A stretch of DNA of 64,000 nt from contig OX031070.1 of the NCBI GenBank assembly GCA_943736015.1, positions 37,626,173 through 37,690,172 on the forward strand, in the 5' to 3' direction. The notes under the pieces are model-generated. The model saw nothing but the letters and a program-made list of their open reading frames with translations. It ran no database searches and was not told the origin of the DNA. A program made the translations under genes and the position numbers. This stretch comes from Tridacna crocea. Its lineage: Eukaryota; Mollusca; Bivalvia; Cardiida; Cardiidae. Of this stretch, positions 50,788-61,320 are shown one piece after another. How positions within the stretch are numbered: the stretch's first letter is position 1; each line of letters opens with the position of its first letter.

Positions 50788-50796
50788 GACAGCTGA

Positions 50797-50993
50797 TGTC
50801 ATTACCAAACGACAATATTCTAGGCTTGTCCAAATCGAAAGCATTTAAGGACGACAAGATAAAAGTGACTGAAAATTTGAAATTTGTTTTGTGAAAGGTA
50901 GAAAACATTGTGGGAAAAGGAGAAAATGCTGGTTACCAGCAATTTCTCCTTTTCCCGCAGTGTTTTGTAAAGGCTTTTTTCTCAGGGTCTTCC
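50797..50993 (-). mobile_element. PalT copy in the NLE1 3'UTR
   Basis: Starts 10 nt after the stop codon, left TTAA lost, stem almost perfect (one-sided change in AGCAATTTC). Truncated on the right. 50994-51589 holds the poly(A) candidate and plain sequence. Confidence 0.9.
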
Positions 50994-51077
50994 TTTTAGC
51001 TTGGATTCCTTCTTTCAACAGAAGTTACCAGATTATTGTGAATGAAGGAGAAATGAAAAAAAAACATGCCAGAGAAG

Positions 51078-51083
51078 AATAAA
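51078..51083 (+). promoter_or_regulatory. Candidate NLE1 poly(A) signal
   Basis: AATAAA lies about 290 nt past the stop codon. If used, the 3'UTR would contain nearly the whole PalT hairpin at 50797-50993. Confidence 0.45.
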
Positions 51084-51589
51084 TGGAGGGTAGTTGAAAT
51101 AAAAATGATCTTTTATCCAACATTCACCCAACTGTTTGTTATACTTTTTTGACAGAAAGAGTGTACAGGAAGTATCGGAATAAAGTGAAATACATGCACA
51201 AGTTTGGTAAAGAAATATCCACACTTTTCAAAGTTCTTGTCACTGACAGTTGGCACATTGTTCTAGTTTTATAGAACATGTTTTACTTCCAGCAACTTGA
51301 AGTTTGACAGATTCAAGTCCCATATCATGCAGATCACTAGGTCAAGCTTAGCAGCCTTAGGGTCAAAGATTAGTTATGAAAATTTTAGGAAAGAATTACA
51401 AATATAAACAGGCAAGCTCTCAGTGCAATGATTTTGTGGAAAGATAACTAATTACTGATTTAAGTCATTAAAGGCAGCAAGAGTTATTTCTCTTCTAGAA
51501 GTGAAATCGATCCTGCACGTTATGAATGGCAGTAGAACTTTGGACTTAAAATGATTCTTTGATTCAGGGTCGATATTTATGCACAGTTT

Positions 51590-51817
51590 TTAACTCTTTA
51601 CCAAACTAGAAAATTTTAGACTGATCAAAATTGACAGCATTTGCAGAGGACAAAATGAATGTGACTAATGTAATTGAAGTTTGTTTCAGGAAGCGAAGTA
51701 AACATTGTAGGAAAAGGAGAAAATGCTGGTTACCAGCATTTTCTCCTTTTCCGACAATGCTTTCATAAGGCTTCTTTCACAGGGGTGTTAAAATAGGGAT
51801 TATGTGGTAAGGGTTAA
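51590..51817 (-). mobile_element. PalT copy, complete
   Basis: TTAA both ends; GTAGGAAAAGG / CCTTTTCCGAC stem. Confidence 0.93.
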
Positions 51818-51825
51818 CGAACGTT

Positions 51826-51977
51826 CATAATCTTATTCTTAAAAATTTCAAAAGTTGAAAGTAATAAAACTTGTGATTGGCTTAACCAAATTGGTTTAGC
51901 CAATCAAAATCTGTGTTACATTCTAAATGTAAAACTAGACCAGTAACGTTCTCAAGAATGGTTGACAAATAGAGCCT
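51826..51977. mobile_element. ACCAACCATTCTTAAGAA MITE, decayed
   Basis: Retains the inner TGATTGGCTTAACC palindrome and the right end AAGAATGGTTGACAAATAG. Confidence 0.78.
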
Positions 51978-52003
51978 ATCTGTCTGCCCTCTCTATGTCT
52001 GTC

Positions 52004-52312
52004 GAGCCTTGGTAGCTCAGTCGGTAGCGTGCAGAACACGGGGTCCAGGGGTTGATCCCTGGCTATGACCCCTGGCTCTGCCATTTTCTTTCCGAGGATT
52101 GGTGATAGTCACTGCAACAGGATTCATTCCTCTCCCACCTCTGACCATTCTTTCGACGATGATTGACCATTTTTTCGACGATGATCAAATGAAAGCAGCC
52201 AGTGGCTTGGAAAGAAAATTGTGCAAAGTACTTGTAAAAGAAACTCCTGGAATGGATAGGTGCTCTGGCCGCTGCTGAAATAATGTTGAAAACTGCGTTA
52301 AATACAATACAA
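52004..52312 (+). mobile_element. tRNA-derived SINE, most complete copy
   Basis: tRNA-like head GAGCCTTGGTAGCTCAGTCG with box B GGGGTTGATCCCTGG. Body has GATAGTCACTGCAACAGG, GAAAGCAGCCAGTGGCTTGG and GTAAAAGAAACTCCTGGAAT. Tail AACTGCGTTAAATACAATAC. A ~25-bp tandem duplication (GACCATTCTTTCGACGATGA) lies inside. 52313-53032 shows nothing recognised. Confidence 0.9.
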
Positions 52313-53032
52313 TCAATCTCTCCATGTCTGTCATAGCCCCAAAATCCTGATCATGTACTGATGCAGAAACTTTACCAGCCACTTTCTTGAAACTTCTTAG
52401 CTGGTGATAGGGAGTAGAGCCGAGTCGACAATGCCCCTATTTATGGCATTCATATCGTAAAAAAGACAATTGCAAATTTGGCCATGAAGAGTTGTCCGTC
52501 TTTCAGCCATCTTGTATCACCTAGCAACCGTTCAGCAGGTGCGCTGAACCTCGATTGATTTAGAGCAGTCAGAACATGTTCTGAGGAATAGGGCACAGTG
52601 TTCCGAAATACTCTATTGACCTAGAACATGCTCGGAGTGTCCGGAGTAGTGAAAGGAATACGCCCTGTATCATTCTCTTTCTGTCTCTATCTTGCTCCTC
52701 CTTAACTCTCTCCTCCTGTCTGTCTTCCTCCTTTCTTTCTCTTGTACAAATTACTGGGCGTAACGTTAAGCTACCCCGAAAGTTAATGGAGAATGAAATA
52801 TTTAGTTGTTTTTCTCAAGGAACGGGTTAGAAATGATAATGTCTATTTATATAGTTACATAAAACTTTGCTATCGAGTTAACGACAGGCGTAACTTAATA
52901 CTTTTATTTGTCATATTTTTTGTGATATTCCCCGAGAAACTCGAGTCATCTTTAAACAATTAATGTGAAAGTTATCTCGGTTTGTCGGGAGATTATATTG
53001 AAATCACACGACGATTTTTTTCTCTAGTCATT

Positions 53033-53264
53033 TTAACCCATTACCACTCAATCCCTACTTTTAACGACCCTGAAAAAGAAGCCTTTAGAAAACATTGTGA
53101 GAAGAGGAGAAAATGCTGGTAACCAGCATTTTCTCCTTTTCCTACAATGTTTTCTACCCTTCACAAAACCAATTTCAAAAAAATATCAGTCCCTCTTATT
53201 TTGTCGTCTGCAAATGCTTTCGATTTGGACAAGCCTTAAATATTGTCGTTTGGTAATGGGTAAA
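53033..53264 (+). mobile_element. PalT copy, complete
   Basis: Right end GTAATGGGTAAA directly joins the duplicated block at 53264. Confidence 0.92.
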
Positions 53265-54278
53265 AGTCTCCAATAGCTGCAAAGAGTACACGACTACACG
53301 AGTACTGAATGCATTTGAACGTAAATTAAATCATACCTTTTACGAGGATGAAAGCTATTTTGAAGAGGACAAGCTGTTGTTGTGCGATCGCTGGTCGGTC
53401 CAAGTGTACGGTCCAGTTTCTGGCAGAAAATGGAATTTGAAATCTGGTTAAAAGTAAACAGAAGATATAGCGACCTGGCAGCTTTTGTCCTGAATGCATA
53501 TTTACATTTTTTTCTGCCAGCGACTTTATTAGTTGTACGGTCAGGTGGCAGGGGACTTGGAAACTTGTTCACGGCTGTGCTTAATCATGTCGCCCCGAGC
53601 CGAATGCGAGGTGGCGACATGATTCACCACAGCCGTGAACAAGTTTCCAAGTCCCCTGCCACCTGACCGTACAACGAATTTATTATACTGCAAAGTTTTT
53701 CCCTTTCAAAGCGCTTTAAGCGAAATTTTCCTGTTTTATAATTTCACGAAACGAGTATGCTGACGAAATAGCAATTCCCTTCTGTGTGCCCCAATTCAAT
53801 GAAAACTGACGTCACTGGAAACTGACGTCACTTAAACGAGCAGTTTGGTGCAAAAATGTGCAGTCTGGTGATCGATTCACGCCGCCATTTTGGATGATGT
53901 ATTGCACGTGTAGTGATGTTTACGGGGCACTCAAAAGGGAAACTGTTTTTTGCCAGGGAACATGACATTATGTTTGGTATGTTAACCAATCAGATCACGA
54001 GAAATTTCTTTGCAGTATAATAAAGACTTATCATCTCCCGCCAGATGGCATTCTACAAATACACATCTATCTAATTTGAGCATTCTTGGTACAGAACCGG
54101 ACTACTTTTCTACGGGACAGCCGTTTCTTTGCATTTCAAACTAAAATAAACGCTACCTGGTACGATTCATTCAGCTATGATCAGCAGTGTAGAAATCTGG
54201 GGCTGAAACAGGCACGAATTATCAAACTTATTGATAAAAGCCATTCCCTCCATTGGTACTTTGTAGTGCGTATTCAGG
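53264..54278 (+). repeat. Segmental/foldback repeat, copy 1 (filled)
   Basis: 53264-53525 matches 59947-60207 at high identity (TCTCCAATAGCTGCAAAGAG...TTTCTGCCAGCGACT). After a composite insertion it resumes at 54024-54278 with AAGACTTATCATCTCCCGCC and the CTGATCAGCAG-type arm. Confidence 0.9.
53526..54023 (+). mobile_element. Composite hairpin + TTTATTATACTGCAAAG MITE, with empty-site proof
   Basis: Hairpin 53535-53676 (arms ~56 bp, TACGGTCAGGTGGCAGGGGA) plus MITE 53680-54023. The sister locus at 60207 reads CAGCGACTAAGACTTATC without it. Confidence 0.93.
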
Positions 54279-54755
54279 GGTAACAACCTACGTCATGTAG
54301 CATACGTCATTGGAGACATTTTATATCCGCCATTTTCGTTTTAAAATGTGAGTTTTTCAGCTTGTACATTATTGTTATTGAAAATCTGTCCAAACAAAGC
54401 AGAGCATAATAGTACCTGACAACTTTCTTCGTTAGTCTACATTAATATTTTGTTCATTAGTTTCGCTGTTTTTGCAATTACCTCCGCATAATTTTCGAAG
54501 CCGCTGACGCATGTGCGATTTAAAAATAGATGTATACAATGCCGTTAAGAATACTTGTGTTGAAGTGTTTAGAGCTACATCATTGCTTCATGGCATTTTG
54601 ATTTCACGAATAGTACAAATATATTTTCTGTCACCAGATGAAGTAGGTATTCGTGTAAATTTTTGATACATATATCTTTTTAAAGTAATTAATCTGCACG
54701 TTGCGCACAAAATGACGACTATTCCGACACCTCTGCTATGACGTAGGTTGTCACC
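54279..54755. mobile_element. GGTRACAACCTACGTCAT element, 477 bp
   Basis: Left GGTAACAACCTACGTCATGT and right CTATGACGTAGGTTGTCACC are inverted. It splits the foldback arm from its TGATGCGTCAT end at 54800. No coding frame. Confidence 0.85.
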
Positions 54756-55854
54756 TTGGTATAACTGCAATCCTCCTCCCCAACTTTGGGGGGGGGGGGG
54801 TGATGCGTCATAGAAGACAAGTCAAATCCTCGAAGAATTTTACATGCGCAGACAACGTCTAAGATGTGGACCGACCATACAATAACAGATTGTCACCATC
54901 ACTATAATTTCCAATCATACTTTTTGAAAGGCATGATTCGATTATTTAATTTTTACCCCCACTTTGTTCACCTTTGGCAGCTATTAGACCTTTAAACCTT
55001 TCAGGGTCGCATGCACAAATGAATGGCTTTTCGGATGGTATAGATCAAGACTAGACTGCACAGAACGTGCAGTCTGATCTTGGATCCACACCGTCCGCTT
55101 ACCCAATTTACCTTATCAGATAGTGCCAAATGTTGCGTGTGATGGCTGCAAGATTGCACAGTTTACGACGGACAGAAAGGTTAAAGGTGGGTATTTAGAA
55201 TTTTAACATCACACAAAATTAATATATATATATATCATTGAAATTTATATGAAAAAAATCAAATCATCAATAATTAAGAATCCTAAAATTACAATTTTTT
55301 ATGGTATTCCCTTAAAAGGCTACGTAGCCTCTTAAGCTACTTTTAGATTTCGCGCCAAAAAATAAATAAAGCATTGTGGGAATGTCAAGTGACTGGTACG
55401 TGACTAATAACGCTTAAATTCCATTACATAACAAACATGTAATAATAATTTTCCATAATATGTCTTCTTTGGACGGATGTTTGAAACTTCGTCCGTGTTT
55501 TCCTGTATTTAAATGAGAGAATTGATAATCTAAAAATAGAACGTGTTCTCCGCTGGTGTCAACCAGGTCCGTAATAAATCTCTAATTTCTCGTGTTATCG
55601 ATGGTTTTCGACTACTGAGGTTTTAGGAAAGCAATTTAAAAGGCTTTGGGAGTATAAGGATGATTTTTTTTTGCATTTTTGTAAAAATTTTCGTCCCAAA
55701 ATCTGAAGGGCCACCTTTAAAAGATTTTTGACCAATCACGAATTTCTATTCCTTATTTTTTCATCAGTACCTAAAAGTAAGTCAGCCAGCAAATTCAGCT
55801 ACCCCCCAAAAAAAAGGTTATTGTATTCTATGGAATTTAGGGTAGCCTGACCTT
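54756..55854 (+). other. Foldback remnant, a small MITE and unassigned sequence
   Basis: A foldback end TGATGCGTCATAGAAGACAA with (G)12 lies at 54789-54870. A GATCAGACTGC palindromic MITE bounded by AACCTTTCAGGGTCG and GACAGAAAGGTT lies at 54997-55190. 55200-55850 shows nothing recognised. Confidence 0.7.
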
Positions 55855-56063
55855 TTAACCCTTTACTCTATTGCTTGAAGGAGCCTTTGGAAAACATTGT
55901 GGCAAAAGGTGAAATTGCTCGTGACGAGCAATTTTACCTTTCGCCACAATGTTTTTTATGCTATCAGAAGGTGTCATATACACATAAGAAACAGCTTCAT
56001 CCTTGCTGTTATTTACGGTCAATTAGAGATACCATAGAAATGCCTCATGTGGTAAAGGGTTAA
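55855..56063 (-). mobile_element. PalT-2 copy
   Basis: Opposite orientation to 4228; stem tip TCGTGACGAG; left flank shortened. Confidence 0.92.
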
Positions 56064-56088
56064 AGTAAGAACAGGTGTAAGCGATCAT

Positions 56089-56324
56089 TTGACCCTTTGC
56101 TCGACAGCAAACTTTTAGACACGTCCAAATTGAAAAGAGTTTGCAGCCGAAAAATCGGATATAATTCGAATATTTTATTTTCTGTTAAATGGAAGAAAAC
56201 ATTGTGGGGAAAAAAAGGAGAAAATGCTGGTTACCAGCATTTTCTCCTTTTTTTCCCACAATGTTTTCTGAAGCCTATATCTATCAGGATTGTTCAAACT
56301 CGGATTTGTGATATAAAGGGTTAA
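56089..56324 (-). mobile_element. PalT copy with lengthened stem
   Basis: GTGGGGAAAAAAAGGAG pairs with CTCCTTTTTTTCCCAC: the same expansion in both arms. Confidence 0.93.
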
Positions 56325-56434
56325 TGCTTTTCCTGCTCAAGAACTTTAATAAAAATTTAAATCCAGGTGCAAAACTCAAATAATGCTAATTTCAATAATG
56401 ATTTTTTTAAAGAAAAATAAGTTCTTACCGGACA

Positions 56435-56515
56435 GTGTAGATTCAAGATCAGACTGCACGTTTTGTACGGTCTGATCTTGAAAGACAATGTCCGCAAAAG
56501 GTCAGGGAGCCCCGC
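56435..56515. mobile_element. GATCAAGATCAGACTG hairpin MITE
   Basis: TTCAAGATCAGACTGCACG with inverse GGTCTGATCTTGAA. Confidence 0.75.
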
Positions 56516-56876
56516 TCAGTACCCAATGGGTTACTATTTTCTAAAATGCTAATAGAAATATGGTACACTTCGTTATGGAATGTAAACTTGCAGCGTCTCG
56601 TCTTTATTAAAAAAAAACGTTTCAACGCCTCTGGGACAGAAGGCATTTGTAACCATTGTGGTTAAACGAGAAAATCGGGATCTTTTTCCGTGTTTCGCAA
56701 AGTTTTTATTCTGGCCCTGTAAAGAAAAATGTCATCATATTTTAATCCTAGATCCTTTCTACAGATACCTATTTCTGCACCATTCTGCAGACCTTTTGTG
56801 TGCGGTGGGGGGGGGGGGGGGGGGAAAGAGGCTTCAGGGGGCGGGGCAGTTGGCAGTGATTTGGCAAAAGAGGGAC

Positions 56877-57052
56877 GATAAAATTTTGGGCACCTGAAAA
56901 TTCAAAGCATTAACAGATAAGCTCTTGCTCGGTGCGTAGTATTTGTCTTTGAAAGGGTACACAATATTGTTGGAAAAAGAGAAAATGCTGGTTGCCAGCA
57001 TTTTCTCTTTTTCCAACAGTATTTTAAAACTCGCACTACCTCAGGATTGCTT
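56877..57052 (-). mobile_element. PalT copy with doubly changed stem
   Basis: GTTGGAAAAAGAGAAAATGC pairs exactly with GCATTTTCTCTTTTTCCAAC. A (G)18 tract lies at 56806-56824. Confidence 0.9.
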
Positions 57053-57119
57053 AACATCATTTTTTTTTGTATACAAGTGAAGATTTAAAGGAGCAATATC
57101 TCTTGTTACGGAAATAATA

Positions 57120-57610
57120 CCTTAGGCCTGCTGCGAACCACACAGTCCCGTTGCTTTGCCTACGGTCGTTGCCCACTCGTCACAACTCGGCGAATTCCGG
57201 GACTACATATAATCCGTCCGTATCAAGCCGTTGTCTACGCATGTCATATTCTTCGAAGATATAACGTATCACTCATCCCTTACATTCGGCATACCTCGGG
57301 TGGTGGGAGTTAGATGTAGGCACGGAATCGGCCGAGTTGTGACGAGTGCCATCCCTTATATATACATGGGAAAAGAAAGGCTTATATTGAAGCTGTAACC
57401 CAAGCCTGTTGGAGGCTGTATTGATAAATGGCCGGTGCATAGGTTACATTGCCAGCTGGTCGTAGATAAATGAATCGCACCAGGAAGCGTTTTATTGAGT
57501 AAACGTTTATTTTATTTTGAAATTCCAAGTAAAGGTTGTCGTTGTGAAAAGAAGCCCGGTTCTGTACATAGAGCGACCCAATTCAGATAGATATGGGTGC
57601 TTAGTTTTTC
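57120..57610. repeat. Foldback-related block
   Basis: A ~215-bp inner inverted pair (CTCGTCACAACTCGGC at 57176, GCCGAGTTGTGACGAG at 57331) is followed by a reverse foldback arm at 57465-57610. Confidence 0.8.
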
Positions 57611-57674
57611 CCAGAGCAAAATAATCAAATGAAGAATGATTTTTTTTTCTTGTTTTAATTTGAAATTTAATAGT

Positions 57675-57902
57675 TTAACCCTTTCCAAAATGACAAACGT
57701 TTCAACTAGACTACATTGAAAGCATTTGCAGACGACAATTCAACTGTTGCTGAAAAGGTGATTTCTGTCTATGATATGGTAGAAAACATTGTGGGAAAAG
57801 GAGAAAATGCTGTTTACCAGCATTTTCTCCTTTTCCCACAATGTTTTCAAAAGGCTACTATTCCAGACCCGTAAAAACCAGGGATTGTTTGGGAAAGGTT
57901 AA
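57675..57902 (-). mobile_element. PalT-4 copy, complete
   Basis: Same subfamily and orientation as 21779; perfect stem. Confidence 0.94.
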
Positions 57903-57909
57903 AACGGGT

Positions 57910-59190
57910 TTCCCAATGACCCGGTACTACTTTTCAACAAAATGTATAAAGGACATTATCTCCCTCTAATTTGGGCATTCTGGGTACAGAACCGGACTAC
58001 TTTTCTACGCGACAACCGTTTCTTTGAATTTCAAAGTAAAATAAACGTTTACTCAATGAAACGCCACCTGATGCGATTCATTCAGCTATGATCAGTAGTT
58101 TAGAAAAATCTGGAACTAAAACAGGCCTGATTTCTACCCAAAAGTATTGATACAAGCCATTTATTCCATTGCTACTTTATAGCGCGCCCATCTTTGGGGC
58201 ATTATCTCCCGCTGGATGGCATTCTATAAATACTCATCTATCTGATATGGGCATCCTGGGTACAGAACCCGAATCACTTTCCTACGCGACAGCCGTTACT
58301 TTGAATTTAAAACTGAAATAAAGGTTTACTCAATAAAACGCTACCTCGTGTAATTCACTCAGCTATGATCAGCAGTTTAGGGAAATCTGGAGCTAAAGCA
58401 GGTCTCATTTCTAACGTATTGATCAAAGCTATTTTCTACATTGCTACTATATAGAGCGTAATATTACAGTCAGCCCGCTTTCGGGGCTAGTGATGCGTCA
58501 TATAAGACAGTCGAATCTTCGAAGAATATGACATGCGCAGACAACGATCTTTTGGGTCGTTACTTCGAAAAAAATGAAAAAGAATGAGCAGAAAAAAAGG
58601 GGCGCCAAAAAGAGGCAATTGCTCATTTGGTTACTTTTCATTATTTACTTCATTTTGAGCCACAAAAAGATTTTCAGTATTCATTTTCGAGTATCTTTTA
58701 CGCCGTGTTTATTCTGTAGAAAGATATATTTCTCGTATTTCCATCTATGCAATGGGAGAAACAAAAAAGTGAAAGTCAAACTATCTCCCTTGTTAGATAA
58801 AAATAAAGGTAACCAAACTGCAACTAGGTCCCGTTGTCTGCGCATGTCATATTCTTCGAAGATTCTCCCTGCCTTATGTGACGCATCACTCTCCCAATAT
58901 TTGGGGGATTTTAGTAATTTAATACGCGCTATAAAGTAGCACTGAGAAAAATGGCTTTTATTAATACTTTTGTGGAAAAATCAGGCTTGTTTTAGCTCCA
59001 GATTTCTCTAAACTGCTGATCATAGCTGAATGAATCGCACCAGATAGGATTTTATTGAGTAAACGTTTGTTTTAGTTTGAAATTTAAAGTGACGGTAGTC
59101 GTATAGAAAAGTAGTCCGGGTTTGAACCCAGGATGCCCAAATAAGATAAATGTGTATTTGTACAATGCCATCTAGCAGGAGATAATGAAC
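57910..59190. repeat. Foldback element cluster
   Basis: Forward arms 57910-58195 and 58196-58547, a ~280-bp centre, then a reverse arm 58829-59190. The inverted pair contains AGTGATGCGTCATATAAGAC, GACATGCGCAGACAACG and CGCTACCTCGTG-type sequence. The 121-codon frame at 58574-58939 crosses centre and arm and is not a recognisable gene. Confidence 0.85.
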
Positions 59191-59315
59191 TAGGTCCTTC
59201 TATAGGATTTCTTTTTTTATCCTTGGCTTTACTGGGAAATGTTGCGATTAGTATGATTTGAATTTTGATGTGTATGGAAGATCCTCATAAAATGTTCAAA
59301 TCGTGAATCACACAC

Positions 59316-59505
59316 GATCAGAGCTCCGGATAGAGGGGGTAATTTCTATTTCAAAATTGAAATTATTAATTCTTCTCAATTAAACCCTATGTTGTGGGTA
59401 CTCATTGGAATCGTCTCATCGAGACGATTCTAATGAGTACCCTCAACATAGGGTTTTGCAGAAAGATTTATAATACCATCACTCCCTCTTATCTGGAGCT
59501 CTATA
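59316..59505. mobile_element. AGAGCTCCAGATA palindromic MITE
   Basis: AGAGCTCCGGATAGAGGGGG to CTTATCTGGAGCTCT; tip GTCTCATCGAGAC. Confidence 0.93.
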
Positions 59506-59689
59506 CGATTACCATCTAAATGCAACAAATAGACCAGTTTTGTGGTTTGATAAATTTTGAATGGATATTTAAACTTGAACAATGCTATAGGCCTAAAGTG
59601 CAAAGAATATCGGAGATAAAAAGCAAGTACAGTAATACCTTGTTTAGCACCTAGTCAGTAGCGGGACGGACCGATTCTAAGTTGGTAGA

Positions 59690-60440
59690 ACTTGTGGTCC
59701 AACCCCATTTCATATTTTGAATAATTAAAGTGACAATGGAGAAAATGGCTTTTAATTTATCCATACGTTTGAATAAAAATCAGGCCTGTTTTAGCCCCAG
59801 CTATCCCTAGAATGCTGATCACATCTAAATGAATCGCACAAGGTAGCGTTTTATTAAGTAAACGTTTGTTTTAATTTGAAATTCAAAGTAACGGTTTTCG
59901 TGTAGAAAAGTGGTTCGGTTCTGTATCCAGGATGCCCAAATTAGATTAGTCTCCAATAGCTGCAAAGAGTACACGAGTACGGAATGCATTTGAACGTAAA
60001 TTAAATCATACCTTTTACAAGGATGAAAGCTTTTTTGAAGAGGACAAGCTGTTACTGTGCGGTCGCCGGTCAGTCCAAGTGTTAGGTCCAGTTTCTGGCA
60101 GAAAATGGAATTCAAAATTAGGTTAAAAGTAAACAGAAGATATAGCGACCAGGCAACTTTTTTCCTAAATGTATCTTTACAGTGTATTTCTTTTCTGCCA
60201 GCGACTAAGACTTATCATCTCCCGCCAGATGGCATTCTTATCATCTCCCGCCGGATGGCATTCTACAAATACACATCTATCTAATTTGAGCCGGACTACT
60301 TTTCTACGCGACAACCGTTTCTTTGCATTCCAAACTAAAATAAACGCTACCTGGTACGATTCATTCAGCTGTGATCATCAGTGTAGAGATATCTGGAGCT
60401 GAAACAGATAGATGAGTATTTGTAGAATGCCATCTAGGCG
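59690..60440. repeat. Foldback element, copy 2 (empty site)
   Basis: Reverse arm 59690-59945, loop 59946-60206 (duplicate of 53264-53525), forward arm 60207-60440. A 32-bp tandem duplication of CTTATCATCTCCCGCC with GGATGGCATT lies at 60208-60265. Confidence 0.88.
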
Positions 60441-60673
60441 GAGATAATGCCATTTGATTATACAAAAAAAAAAGCACAGGGTGTGTAGGTGTATAATTCA
60501 GTACGCCCTTGGCTCATGAAAGAAAAGGTGAACACGTCAATGGCGCGAAAAACCGGATATGAGAAAGGAGTCTATCAATTAAGTGTGAAATAAAGGAACC
60601 AGTCTAATTCTATTAAGACACGCGCATCCTTTTAAGACGTATGAATAGAGGGCGGTTTTATTACGGAACCATG

Positions 60674-60884
60674 ATTAAGCCTTTTCACGCAATTTCGAGT
60701 TCTAACGACCCTGAGAAAGTAGTCATTCGAAAACATTGTTGGGGAAAAAGGAGAAAATGCTCCCTTTTTTCCCCACAATGTTTTCCAGCCTTTTGGAAGA
60801 GATATCACATCATTTGAGCCACATTTAGTTAGTCGTCTGCAAATGCTTTCAATTTGGACTACATGTATTTTATAAAAAGTTCAA
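60674..60884 (+). mobile_element. PalT copy, shortened stem
   Basis: GTTGGGGAAAAAGGAGAAAA with a tip deletion. Confidence 0.85.
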
Positions 60885-61320
60885 ACCCTTTACCATCTAC
60901 ACTGAAAGCCTGTGCAGACGACAAAGGATTTAAATATGGCTCAATGATAGGTTTGTCATTTCAAAGGGTAGAAAACATTGTGGGTGGAAAAGGAGAAAAT
61001 GCTGACTCAGCTTTTTCTCCTTTTTTCCCCATCATGTTTTAAGTCTTTACCACATGACAAAAATGTAGACTTGTCCAAATTGAAAGCATTTGTAGACGAC
61101 AATTTAAACATGGCTCACGTGGTGGAATTTCTATTTGATTGGGTAGAAAACATTGTGGGAAAAGGAGAAAATGCTGGCTACCAGCATTTTCTTCTTTTCC
61201 TACAATGTTTTCAAAAGGCTCTTTTTTAGGGGGTCGTCAAAACTAGGGATTGCGTGGTAAAGAGTTCAAAAGCCAATGGCTAAGTTTCGATAAAACTCGG
61301 GATTTGCATAGTATATAACT
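60885..61320 (-). mobile_element. PalT copy hosting a nested PalT
   Basis: Outer parts 60885-61038 and about 61269-61320 (TCGATAAAACTCGGGATTTG), less certain than the two other nested cases. Confidence 0.7.
61039..61268 (-). mobile_element. PalT copy, nested
   Basis: TTAA left, TTCA right; stem intact. Confidence 0.92.

Larger units (their letters stand above)
46178..48652 (+). repeat. 2.5-kb minisatellite in the penultimate NLE1 intron
   Basis: About 120 degenerate units of 19-21 bp, consensus near CACTGTCATATTAGTCCCT with CTCTGTCATCTTAGTCTCT variants. Higher-order duplication is visible: blocks carrying the end of the intron and the start of exon k recur at 46873, 47249 and 48103. It fills most of intron 46094-48880. 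Confidence 0.95.

Noticed and set aside
46178-48652. CRISPR-like regular repeats
   Set aside because: Units are 19-21 bp, degenerate and contiguous without unique spacers, in a eukaryotic intron: a minisatellite.
53382-53666. 94-codon frame and its twin at 60057
   Set aside because: They lie in the duplicated foldback loop; the twins diverge in length, and frames on the opposite strand are equally open.
58574-58939. 121-codon lysine-rich frame
   Set aside because: It crosses the loop and one arm of a foldback element and ends in arm sequence that occurs elsewhere without the frame.
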